Shown piece after piece: positions 49,196 through 57,215 of a DNA stretch of 64,000 nucleotides. Origin of the DNA: an uncultured Lachnospiraceae bacterium (GTDB lineage: Bacteria > Bacillota > Clostridia > Lachnospirales > Lachnospiraceae); NCBI GenBank assembly GCA_900550285.1, contig URRW01000008.1:15796-79795 (forward strand), read 5' to 3'. The notes below the pieces were generated by a model that was not told the origin of the DNA, did not search any database, and saw only the letters and a program-made list of their open reading frames with translations. Position 1 is the first letter of the stretch, and each line of letters starts with the position of its first letter. Position numbers and translations under genes: made by a program.

Positions 49196-51109
49196 ATGAG
49201 CATCAGAAACGCCGGAAGTGCAATACGCGAAGCCCGCTTAAAAGCCGGACTCACACAGGAAAAGCTGTCCGAAGGCATCTGCTCCCCTCTTTCTTTGTCC
49301 CGCATTGAAAACGGAACGATCGGCGTCAGCCCGTCTACTTTTCAGGCTCTTATGGCACACGCCGGAGCCCCCTGTGAAGTTTTTCCGATCTTTGAAAACT
49401 GGACGGATTATGAATGTTTCTTTCATCTGAAACATGCCCGCTTTCATCTGAACGCATGGCAGCTTTCTCCCGCCTATGAAGAATTAAATCTTGTAGAAGA
49501 AAAGAACTGGAATAAAAATAAATTTTACTATCAGGAATGGGCGCTGATGCACGGGATCCTTCAATTCCGTTCGGGGCTTGCTGACCATACGCAATTATAC
49601 GATTTCTTTCTCGGAGCGCTCCATATGTCTCGCCCCGAGATCAATCTGGATGATTTTAAAAACTTCCTGCTTTCCATTACCGAAATCGAGCTTTTGATCT
49701 ACCTTGCTCAGGAAGCCTTATACTTAAATAAGCCCGAACTCTGCAACATTATCTGTGCGCAGATTCAGGCTTATTTGTCGAACAGTCAGCTTACCTTTCT
49801 GGAAAGGGATCACTTGCTGGCTGAATATGCAGTTGTATATGCAAAGTATCTGATCGCGATTCAGGATTATAAAGCGGCGTTTCAGCTTGCAGATGAAAAC
49901 CGGCATCGGATGGTAACGGAAATGAATAATACATCTCTTTTTGAATTGACCTTTCTATGTGGTCTTTCTACTTATAAACAAAGGGATACTTTCAAGGCAA
50001 TCAACTTTTTTAGACGTATACTTTATTCCACACACGCTACTTCAATTTGCTATTTTACCTTATGCAGAAATTATTTGACACAAATACTTGCCCTTGATCT
50101 TTCTCCAAGTATTTCCAATTTATATGATATACCTACTACATATTTTGATTTAAAATCCCTCTCTGATATTCCGGATTTTTCAGATGGCATTTATAATATT
50201 TACCAACCTAATATCATAACATTAGGAACTTTAATACGGGAACAACGCCTTTCCCAAAACCTCTCCCAACGCATTCTTTGTCAGGGACTTTGCAGTACCT
50301 CGAAACTGTCTAAAATAGAAAACTGTACACTTCAGCCCGATATTTTTCTTGCTGAAGCTCTTTTAGAGCGCCTTGGATTTTCATCCAGAGAATTTACTTT
50401 CTGGGGAAATACAAGCGAAGCAAACCTTCATATCCTTAAGTCCCAACTGCGTAATTGGTATGAGTTAAATGAAAAGCAAGTTCAACTTCCCTTGACCGAG
50501 CTTTCATCTCTAGCTTCCTCAAGCTCCAATCCTTTAATTAAACAATCCTACTTCTATAATAAAGCCAAATATACAAAAACACCTTCCGACAGACTAACGC
50601 TTTTCAAAAAGGCGCTTTCCTGTACTTTACCAGACTTTGATATTTATCGGATTCTTAATTATAGGCTTTCATGGATAGAACTTAGTATTTTGAATAATTT
50701 GGCATTTTCTTATTTAAACAGTAATACTCCTTATCAAAGCATTATTTTTTTTAGTCATATTATGGCTTATTACCGTGAAACAACTCTGGATATTATTTTT
50801 AAAAATCAATGTTTACCTATAACACTTTGGCAATTTTGCAATTCGCTTTATATGCAAAAACATTATCAGGAATCCCTTGATCTATTTGCCCAAACAGACC
50901 ATGATATTTTATTATATTACTCACCACATACGCTTGGAACATTCTATTTCTTTTACAGCCAATCTTTATGTGAATGTAACTACCATAAAAAAGGGATTTT
51001 ATATGCACAGTACTCATGTGCTTTAGAAGAGCTGCGTGAAGCACCCAAAAATGCTTCTCTTTTAATCAACTATCTAAAAGATGATTTTCATTTAGACGTT
51101 GACTACTAA
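49196..51109 (+). CDS. Double-HTH, TPR-like transcriptional regulator
   Basis: 637 residues. An XRE-type HTH at residues 8-50 (IREARLKAGLTQEKLSEGICS...LSRIENGTI) leads into a ~280-residue helical region. A second HTH copy at 345-390 (IREQRLSQNLSQRILCQGLCS...LSKIENCTL) leads into another ~240-residue helical region. Each half resembles the HTH plus TPR layout of peptide-sensing RRNPP regulators, so the gene looks like an internal duplication. GGGAGG precedes the start. The 3' two thirds are markedly AT-rich, hinting at transfer. Its TAA stop directly abuts the stop of the facing peptide gene. Peptide sensing is inferred. Confidence 0.82.
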   Translation: MSIRNAGSAIREARLKAGLTQEKLSEGICSPLSLSRIENGTIGVSPSTFQALMAHAGAPCEVFPIFENWTDYECFFHLKHARFHLNAWQLSPAYEELNLVEEKNWNKNKFYYQEWALMHGILQFRSGLADHTQLYDFFLGALHMSRPEINLDDFKNFLLSITEIELLIYLAQEALYLNKPELCNIICAQIQAYLSNSQLTFLERDHLLAEYAVVYAKYLIAIQDYKAAFQLADENRHRMVTEMNNTSLFELTFLCGLSTYKQRDTFKAINFFRRILYSTHATSICYFTLCRNYLTQILALDLSPSISNLYDIPTTYFDLKSLSDIPDFSDGIYNIYQPNIITLGTLIREQRLSQNLSQRILCQGLCSTSKLSKIENCTLQPDIFLAEALLERLGFSSREFTFWGNTSEANLHILKSQLRNWYELNEKQVQLPLTELSSLASSSSNPLIKQSYFYNKAKYTKTPSDRLTLFKKALSCTLPDFDIYRILNYRLSWIELSILNNLAFSYLNSNTPYQSIIFFSHIMAYYRETTLDIIFKNQCLPITLWQFCNSLYMQKHYQESLDLFAQTDHDILLYYSPHTLGTFYFFYSQSLCECNYHKKGILYAQYSCALEELREAPKNASLLINYLKDDFHLDVDY

Positions 51110-51358
51110 TCAAGATTCTAATACTCCCGATGTCCCCAGATCCCCATACGGACGGATCCCTCCCTCGGGATTCGTCCCCTCGCTTTCCTCACTCTCCGTT
51201 TTCTCTTCTCCGCTGTCGCACACCAGCGCCCCTGTATTTTCTGCCGCATACGCATCTTTTGCCGCGCAGACGCTTCCTGCCACAGTCAGGAATCCCAGCC
51301 CCGCCGCAAAGCACACCGCTTTCATCTTTTTCATCATTTCGATCCATTTGTTTTTCAT
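51110..51358 (-). CDS. Secreted small peptide, candidate signal precursor
   Basis: 82 residues from the ATG at 51358 with GGAGGAG six bases upstream. The basic N-terminus (MKNKWIEMMKKMKAV) is followed by a hydrophobic core and a likely signal cleavage near AYAAEN (about residue 38-40). An acidic spacer (GEEKTESEESEGTNPE) precedes the C-terminal GGIRPYGDLGTSGVLES. Precursors of peptide signals often have this plan. Its TGA directly adjoins the TAA of the facing regulator gene, leaving no intergenic base. The mature form and function are unknown. Confidence 0.72.
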   Translation of the reverse strand: MKNKWIEMMKKMKAVCFAAGLGFLTVAGSVCAAKDAYAAENTGALVCDSGEEKTESEESEGTNPEGGIRPYGDLGTSGVLES

Positions 51359-51474
51359 ATTCTTCTCCTCCATTTTCCGCGCGTCCGCACCCAATATAAC
51401 TATGCAAAACGCACGCTTTTATTTTTCTTTCGGTTTCTATCCTAATCCATCCTTCCGGAAAAAAGAAGATATAT

Positions 51475-51509
51475 GAACGGAAATTTTTTAGTTTCCATTT
51501 CCGTATAGC
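51475..51509 (-). promoter_or_regulatory. Operator upstream of the peptide gene
   Basis: The dyad ACGGAAA (51477-51483)-N14-TTTCCGT (51498-51504) contains the half-site TTTCCATTTCCGTATAG at 51492-51508, one base different from the regulator's own. It is about 120 bases from the peptide start. The left half is less similar to the first site, so the symmetry is partial. Confidence 0.65.
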
Positions 51510-51608
51510 TGCCGCCGCTTCCCTTCATGACAGCCCCCCTTCATTGCAGCCCCGCTCCCCTCCCTTTTTACATCTGCATCAGGTTTGAACGATTTCAATA
51601 TTTTCCCC

Positions 51609-51637
51609 TGTACATCCCGCCCCCAACTATGTACAAT
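51609..51637 (+). promoter_or_regulatory. Promoter with overlapping dyad upstream of the GNAT gene
   Basis: TGTACA (51609-51614) and TACAAT (51632-51637) are 17 bases apart; the first is a fair -35 and the second a fair -10. The perfect dyad TGTACAT-N13-ATGTACA spans both. The GNAT start is 24 bases after the -10. Confidence 0.5.
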
Positions 51638-51660
51638 AGAACAAAAAAAGGAGACTCCCC

Positions 51661-52155
51661 ATGCACATTCAACCCGCGCGGCTTTCCGACCTGCCGCAGA
51701 TCCTCTCCATTTATGAAAACGCCCGTTCCTTTATGGCTCAAAAGGGCAATCCTACCCAGTGGATAAACGGTTATCCCGACAGGGCTGTTCTGGAAAATGA
51801 CATCGCGCTGAACAGGCTTTTTATATGTAAAAAAAACAGCCTCATCGAAGCCGTTTTCATGTTTCGTATCGGAGACGATCCCACCTATTCCCATATCGAG
51901 GACGGCGGCTGGAAAAATGACCGCATTTACGGCACGATCCACCGCCTCGCCTCCGCCGGACGCATCCCGAGGCTTGCCGATTTCTGCATCCGCTGGTGTG
52001 CGGATCAGTGCGCCCTGCAAAATGCGTCGCTGCGCGGCGACACCCACGCGGACAACCTGCCGATGCAGGACGTCTTTGCCCGCAACGGCTTTCTTCGCTG
52101 CGGCGTCATTTATACGGACGACGGCTCACCGCGCATCGCTTTCCAGCGCGGCTGA
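51661..52155 (+). CDS. GNAT-family acetyltransferase
   Basis: 164 residues. The N-terminal HIQPARLSDLPQILSIYENARSFM is the usual GNAT beginning, and IYGTIHRLASAGRIPRLADFCIRWC and RGDTHADNLPMQDVFARNGFLRCGVIY form the acetyl-CoA-binding and C-terminal parts. The acceptor is unknown; many relatives in Firmicutes are annotated only as N-acetyltransferases. AAAGGAG precedes the start. Confidence 0.85.
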   Translation: MHIQPARLSDLPQILSIYENARSFMAQKGNPTQWINGYPDRAVLENDIALNRLFICKKNSLIEAVFMFRIGDDPTYSHIEDGGWKNDRIYGTIHRLASAGRIPRLADFCIRWCADQCALQNASLRGDTHADNLPMQDVFARNGFLRCGVIYTDDGSPRIAFQRG

Positions 52156-52194
52156 CCGCATCCCTGCGCCGGCTTTTTTAAAGGGAGCGCCCGA

Positions 52195-53001
52195 TCAGAT
52201 CAGCCCGTAATGCTCCAACGCCTGACAGATCCCATCCTCCGTCACTTTGCCGGTCTGGTAGCTGCAGTACGGCAGGATTGCCGGCGCACACACGCCCATG
52301 GCGATCGCATGGGGCACGGCTTTTAACATCGCAAGGTCGTTTTCGGAGTCTCCGATGGCATAGCAGTTTTCATCGGGGATTCCCAACGTCTTTTGCAGAA
52401 ACCGGATGCCCTCCGCCTTATCGCTGCCGACCGGGACCATTTCCAGATAGCGCGGCCCCTGCGGCGTCGCGGTAAAATCGCCCTCCGCATATGCCCGCAG
52501 TCCTTCTGCATCGTCGTTTTCCCGCAGCATACAGAAAAACTTGTCAAACGAAACGTCCGTTTCCTCCGGCTTTTCCGGGAAATCGCTCACCCTTGATCCC
52601 ACATCCTGAAAATTCGACACCGACTGCCCCAGCGCCGGGCTCATACAGCGGCTGTCGTAATACACTGCGTCCTGCGCCTCAAAAAACGTCGGGATCCCAA
52701 GCTTTCTCAGCTCGTAAATGATCTCCACGCATTTTTCATGGGGAATGCTTCTGGAATAAAGCGTCTCGCCCTCATAATAAATGTGCGTGCCGCATCCGCA
52801 CACATAACCGTCAAAACCGATGTCCAAAATTCTCTTTTCAATGCTTGCCAGCGTGCGTCCCGTATTCAGAAACGCCAGATGCCCGTTGGCGCGCAGCCGC
52901 CGGATCGCCTCCACCGTGCTTTCCGGGATCGTATGCGTCGCCCCGTCCACAATCGTCCCGTCTATGTCAAAAAATACGATTTTTCGGTCTTTACTGTTCA
53001 T
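52195..53001 (-). CDS. Cof-type HAD-IIB phosphatase
   Basis: 268 residues. Motif I VFFDIDGTIVDG, motif II LNTGRT, the cap domain in the middle, the Lys of motif III in DKAEGIRFLQ and motif IV YAIGDSENDLAMLKAV are all intact. Such Cof/YidA-type enzymes dephosphorylate sugar phosphates or cofactors; the substrate is unknown. It overlaps the AlaX gene by 11 bases and is the last gene of a three-gene operon. Confidence 0.92.
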   Translation of the reverse strand: MNSKDRKIVFFDIDGTIVDGATHTIPESTVEAIRRLRANGHLAFLNTGRTLASIEKRILDIGFDGYVCGCGTHIYYEGETLYSRSIPHEKCVEIIYELRKLGIPTFFEAQDAVYYDSRCMSPALGQSVSNFQDVGSRVSDFPEKPEETDVSFDKFFCMLRENDDAEGLRAYAEGDFTATPQGPRYLEMVPVGSDKAEGIRFLQKTLGIPDENCYAIGDSENDLAMLKAVPHAIAMGVCAPAILPYCSYQTGKVTEDGICQALEHYGLI

Positions 53002-54160
53002 CTGTCCAAAGCTCCTTTTCCTGTAAAAATTGAAGGATCTCCTCTTTTTTTGCCCCCAGAAAGCCCTGGATCATCGGATTTCTGCCGCCGCCTCTTCCCT
53101 GCAGCGCGCCGTTTAACTCTTTTCCAAACGAAGCAATATCCATGTCCTTTGCGCAGATCACATACTGATAGCCGTTTTCATCCTCCCCGCAGAATACCGC
53201 CGCAAACGCCGCCTTTTCCGACAGCCTGTCCGACAGCTTCCGCACGTCCACCGCAGAAAGCCCCTGCTCGAACATCACGCAAAAACGGCTTCCTTCCGGC
53301 ACGGCGTCCGCCTTTTCCTCCAGCAGCCGCATTTTCAGGGCGCCCAGCTCCAGCTTGAGCGCGTTTACCGCCTGAAGCTGCTTTTCCACCGCATCCGCCG
53401 TATCCTCCGGTTTTGCCGACAAAAGCGCCGAAATCCTGCGGATATTCTCAAAACGCACCGCGTAATCGTCCAGCGCCTTTTTGCCGATCACGATATTGAG
53501 CCTGCTGCCGCCCTTAAAGCGTTCCGCCGAAATGACCTTGACCGGCCCGATCTCGCCCGTCCGCGCCACATGAGTTCCGCAGCACGCGCACACGTCCGCA
53601 CCGGGAACTGTGACGATGCGGATCGCCCCGTCCAGCTCCTTTTTGCTGCGGTAATCCAGCTTTGCAAGCGCTTCCTCATCCGGATACTCTGCAAGGATCT
53701 CTGTATTTTCCATCACCTTTTCATTTGCCAGCCGCTCTGCCTCTGCCACATCCTCTTCTGTCAAAAGCTTTGAAAAATCAATGGTTACAAAGTCCTTTCC
53801 CATGTGGAAGCCCACATTGGAGCAGCCGTGCTTTTTACAGATGATGCCGGAAATGATATGCTCCCCGGAGTGCTCCCGCATATGGGTCAGCCGCCTCTCC
53901 CAGTCGATTGCGCCATGCACCCGCGCGCCTTCCTCCAAAGGGGCGCTGCACAGATGGCACACCCTCCCGTCCTTTTCCTGTACGTCTGTGACGGACACAT
54001 TCCCCAGCGTTCCGAGGTCGCACGGCTGACCGCCTCCTTCCGGATAAAATGCGGTCTGATCCAGAAATACCTCCCAGCCGTCCGCCGACTGCCTGCATTC
54101 TGCAACCTGCGCCTCAAATTCCGTCAGGTAAGCGTCTTCATAATACAAACGTCTCGTCAT
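52991..54160 (-). CDS. Alanyl-tRNA editing protein (AlaX/DHHA1)
   Basis: 389 residues from the ATG at 54160. The N-terminal ~90 residues contain the AlaRS-second-domain-like DQTAFYPEGGGQPCDLGTLG. The editing-site motif HMREHSGEHIISGI has the HxxxH zinc ligands, and VCACCGTHVARTGEIGPVKVIS the Cys/His pair. A C-terminal DHHA1 domain (GGRNPMIQGFLGAKKEEILQFL) follows. It removes mischarged Ser or Gly from tRNA-Ala. The frame extends upstream to 54364, but that part overlaps the pyrophosphatase gene and is not typical. It overlaps it by 23 bases. Confidence 0.9.
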   Translation of the reverse strand: MTRRLYYEDAYLTEFEAQVAECRQSADGWEVFLDQTAFYPEGGGQPCDLGTLGNVSVTDVQEKDGRVCHLCSAPLEEGARVHGAIDWERRLTHMREHSGEHIISGIICKKHGCSNVGFHMGKDFVTIDFSKLLTEEDVAEAERLANEKVMENTEILAEYPDEEALAKLDYRSKKELDGAIRIVTVPGADVCACCGTHVARTGEIGPVKVISAERFKGGSRLNIVIGKKALDDYAVRFENIRRISALLSAKPEDTADAVEKQLQAVNALKLELGALKMRLLEEKADAVPEGSRFCVMFEQGLSAVDVRKLSDRLSEKAAFAAVFCGEDENGYQYVICAKDMDIASFGKELNGALQGRGGGRNPMIQGFLGAKKEEILQFLQEKELWTDEQ

Positions 54161-54842
54161 TTCCTTCGTTCCTTTCCGCATACGGTTTCTTTCCCGTATG
54201 CGATGCTTTTTCCGCATGAGCCGCCAGCGCCTCCTCAAAAAAACGGACGTATCCGCTCCCGTCCTCTTCCAGCCCGTGCTCCGTATCATAATAATGCCGC
54301 CCCGTGCGGCAGTCCGCGCTGATCGCGTCCAGCGGAAAGCCAGCCAGCTTCTGCGGCCTTTCATCCGTCGTCAGATAAAATTTGTCCCAGCTTAATTCCG
54401 ACGCTTCGCTTTCATAGATCTCGTCCTCCGAAAATACGAGGCACAGCGCGTTATGGTACTGCGCGATGCACCGCCCGCCGAACCGCTCCGCGATGCCCTT
54501 ATAATAGGCGCGCATCTCGTCGTCGTTTAAATTTTTCCCGTTGACCCGGCGCACATATACGCCCGGCTGCTCCTCCTCAGACAGTCCCTCGATGTAAAGC
54601 CCGCTGTCCGCCGACAAAACCGGAAGCCCGCATATCCGGTGATAGGCAAGCGCTTTCTGCCGCGCATTTTCCAGCGGGTCTTTCCCGCTCTCCTCCGGCT
54701 CTTCCCAGCAAAAATCCAGCTCCTTTAAGCCAACCAGCCGGATTTTTTCAAATCCGGCCAGATAGCGCTTCATGATCTCCAGCTTTGCGGCGTTTCCCGT
54801 GCCGTAAACCAGCGTCATTGTTTCAAAATTTTTCTTTGTCAT
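54138..54842 (-). CDS. HAM1/RdgB-like nucleotide pyrophosphatase
   Basis: 234 residues from the ATG at 54842. The fold landmarks of the HAM1/RdgB family are present: VYGTGNAAKLEIMKRYL at the start, ADSGLYIEGL in the middle and FPLDAISADCRTGRHYYD in the C-terminal half. It would hydrolyse ITP/XTP-type nucleotides to protect the pool. The GVYVRRV part and the ~30-residue C-terminal extension are less usual than in the classic family. It is the first gene of the pyrophosphatase-AlaX-HAD operon. Confidence 0.82.
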   Translation of the reverse strand: MTKKNFETMTLVYGTGNAAKLEIMKRYLAGFEKIRLVGLKELDFCWEEPEESGKDPLENARQKALAYHRICGLPVLSADSGLYIEGLSEEEQPGVYVRRVNGKNLNDDEMRAYYKGIAERFGGRCIAQYHNALCLVFSEDEIYESEASELSWDKFYLTTDERPQKLAGFPLDAISADCRTGRHYYDTEHGLEEDGSGYVRFFEEALAAHAEKASHTGKKPYAERNEGNDETFVL

Positions 54843-54859
54843 CCGTATCCCTGCAAGCT

Positions 54860-55396
54860 TTAATAATTTTCTGCCTTCACTTCAAAATATGCCTGCGGAT
54901 GTGCGCACACCGGGCAGACCTCCGGCGCTTTTTTGCCGATCACCACATGGCCGCAGTTGGAGCACTGCCAGATAACGTCCCCGTCCTTGGAAAATACCAT
55001 GCCGTTTTCCACATTTGCAAGAAGCTTTAAGTATCTTGCCTCATGCTCCTTTTCGATCTCCGCCACCTGCTCGAACAGCCGCGCGATGTCGTCAAAGCCC
55101 TCCTCACGCGCCTCCTTTGCAAAGGTCGCATACATATCCGTCCACTCATAATTTTCGCCCGCCGCGGCAGCCTTTAAATTCTCCGCCGTGCTGCCGATGC
55201 CGCCGTTTAACAGCTTGAACCAGATCTTTGCGTGCTCCTTTTCATTGTTCGCCGTCTCCTCAAAGATCTTCGCGATCTGCACATAGCCGTCCTTTTTTGC
55301 CTTCGACGCAAAATAGGTGTACTTGTTGCGCGCCTCCGACTCGCCCGCAAACGCCGCCAGCAGGTTGGTTTCTGTCTTGCTTCCCTTTAATTCCAT
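54860..55396 (-). CDS. Rubrerythrin
   Basis: 178 residues in the classic order: a four-helix di-iron domain (FAGESEARNKYTYFASKAKKDG, EETANNEKEHAKIWFKLL, QVAEIEKEHEARYLKLL) followed by a C-terminal rubredoxin-like site (CSNCGHVVIG and CPVCAHPQAYF). It reduces hydrogen peroxide in the cytoplasm. It is distinct from the reverse rubrerythrin at 20408. It begins 17 bases upstream of the pyrophosphatase gene on the same strand and may be co-transcribed with it. Confidence 0.93.
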   Translation of the reverse strand: MELKGSKTETNLLAAFAGESEARNKYTYFASKAKKDGYVQIAKIFEETANNEKEHAKIWFKLLNGGIGSTAENLKAAAAGENYEWTDMYATFAKEAREEGFDDIARLFEQVAEIEKEHEARYLKLLANVENGMVFSKDGDVIWQCSNCGHVVIGKKAPEVCPVCAHPQAYFEVKAENY

Positions 55397-55480
55397 GTGT
55401 AAATCCTCCTTTTCTATCAGGGATCTTCCCTGTTTAAAAGTATGTCCCGAACGGGTCAGGATACACTTTTTTACAAAACG

Positions 55481-57163
55481 TTATTTCTGCCGGACAAGGC
55501 AGCGCTTCCTGAAAAAAGAAATCCCGTAGCATAAAACGCTGTCATAATCATCTTCCAGCGCTTCTGCATACTGCCGTTCGTCCATCTGCTTTAAAGCTGC
55601 CTCGCAGCTTTTTTCCATGTCCTGCAGGGACTGCGCATATTTTGCTTCAAATACCGCCGCCCTGCCGTTTACCGGATCGTATACGGCTACGTCGCTTCTG
55701 CCCTCTCCGTGCTCCCGGTTGGATTCCACCGTATATCCGGCTCCCGCAAATATCCCCGCCAGAAACGCATGATAAAAGTCCTCCCGATAATCATGATAGC
55801 TGATCGTCCTTCGCAAAAGCCTGCTCATTTCTTCCGTCAGCCCTTCGCTGTCCCCGCTCCATACCGCTTCAAAAAGCGCCCTCCGGTTCCATTCCTTCGC
55901 GCTGTCGTCAAACCATTTCATGATCGTCGTCTCAAAAATTTCCCGTATTTCTGCATTCGGGATTTTCAGCGCCGACATGCCTGCCGGTATCAGGACGTCC
56001 TGCGCTGCCCCGTCATCCTTTGTCAGATAACCGGTCAGATACAAAATGCTCCACAGATTATCCTCCGATGAATGGAGATAATCATAGGTCAGCTCCTCTT
56101 CGATCTTCTGCACGATCATCCCGCCGGCAAGCAGGGTTTCCAGCTTTTTTGTAATACTGCTCCCCGCATGGTCTATAAAAGAACGGATAATCGCGTTATC
56201 GCTCGTATTTTTCCAGTATCCAGACGGTTTTGCCAAAGGATCCGAAATCAGCGCGTTCGCATAATTCATCACGTCCCATGGACAATAAACATCCGTATTC
56301 CCAAAGCGGTAGCCGTCATACCACAGCTTCATCTCTTCCCTGCGGTCAAAGGCGTCCAGCTCCCTGAGTATCCCGTCCACATCCTTCTGCGTAAATCCGA
56401 AATATTCATTGAGCCGCGTCGATGAAATCGTATCGGAAACAAAATTATTCGTTCCGGTAAAAATGCTCTCCTTCGCAATTTTCAGACAGCCTGTGACCAC
56501 CGCAAGCTGCAGGGCGTCGTTATCCTTTAACGCCGTCCCCAAAAGCGCCTTCATCACTTCCAGCATCTCTTCATAATATCCGCCGCTGCTCGCCTTTGCC
56601 AGCGGAACGTCATATTCGTCCAGCAAAAGCACGACCCGCTTTCCATAATGATCCCGCATCATACGCATAAGCAGCGAAACAGCCGTCTTAAGCATATCGT
56701 CCGTGGGACTTCCGTCAACCACATCCGCCAGCTCCCTGAAAATCTTGCGGTCATTTTCGTTTACCCGCAGACTGTCTGCAAGGCTGGCGTGCCTATTATA
56801 CAATTCCGCGATCCGGCTGCGCAGCATTCCCTTCGCAGACTCAAAATTCCGCCCGTCCACATCCTTAAACGATAAAAAGATAGTAGGACAGCGGTTCATC
56901 CACTTTTCACAAAGTTCTGTCTTTTCCGAAATTTCCAGCCCCTCAAACAGGATCCGGCTGTCCTTTTCAATATCCAGAAAGTCGGCGAGCATGTTCATCG
57001 CAAGCGTTTTGCCAAATCTTCTGGGGCGGGTAATCAGCGTGACCTTTACCGCCTCCGTTTCCAGAAGCTCTGAGATCAGACCGCTTTTGTCCACATAATA
57101 ATATCCGTTCCGCCTGATTTCTGAAAATGCGGAAATCCCCACCGGAATATTTTGCTTTTTCAT
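55481..57163 (-). CDS. AAA-ATPase/PD-(D/E)XK nuclease-like protein (DUF1703)
   Basis: 560 residues. An N-terminal AAA-like domain carries Walker A RPRRFGKTLAMN (about residues 46-57) and a Walker B-like VVLLLDEYDVPLAKAS. The C-terminal ~110 residues form a PD-(D/E)XK-like fold with GEGRSDVAVYDPVNGRAAVFEAKYA, in which the Asp and Glu-x-Lys are spaced as in the family. This layout is abundant in gut Clostridia and Bacteroidetes and often multicopy. Its role is unknown; nuclease activity is predicted from the fold only. It is a single gene. Confidence 0.88.
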   Translation of the reverse strand: MKKQNIPVGISAFSEIRRNGYYYVDKSGLISELLETEAVKVTLITRPRRFGKTLAMNMLADFLDIEKDSRILFEGLEISEKTELCEKWMNRCPTIFLSFKDVDGRNFESAKGMLRSRIAELYNRHASLADSLRVNENDRKIFRELADVVDGSPTDDMLKTAVSLLMRMMRDHYGKRVVLLLDEYDVPLAKASSGGYYEEMLEVMKALLGTALKDNDALQLAVVTGCLKIAKESIFTGTNNFVSDTISSTRLNEYFGFTQKDVDGILRELDAFDRREEMKLWYDGYRFGNTDVYCPWDVMNYANALISDPLAKPSGYWKNTSDNAIIRSFIDHAGSSITKKLETLLAGGMIVQKIEEELTYDYLHSSEDNLWSILYLTGYLTKDDGAAQDVLIPAGMSALKIPNAEIREIFETTIMKWFDDSAKEWNRRALFEAVWSGDSEGLTEEMSRLLRRTISYHDYREDFYHAFLAGIFAGAGYTVESNREHGEGRSDVAVYDPVNGRAAVFEAKYAQSLQDMEKSCEAALKQMDERQYAEALEDDYDSVLCYGISFFRKRCLVRQK

Positions 57164-57215
57164 GCGCGCGCTCCTTTCCTGTCCTTTTCCCTATCTTACC
57201 ACGCGAAAACGCCCT

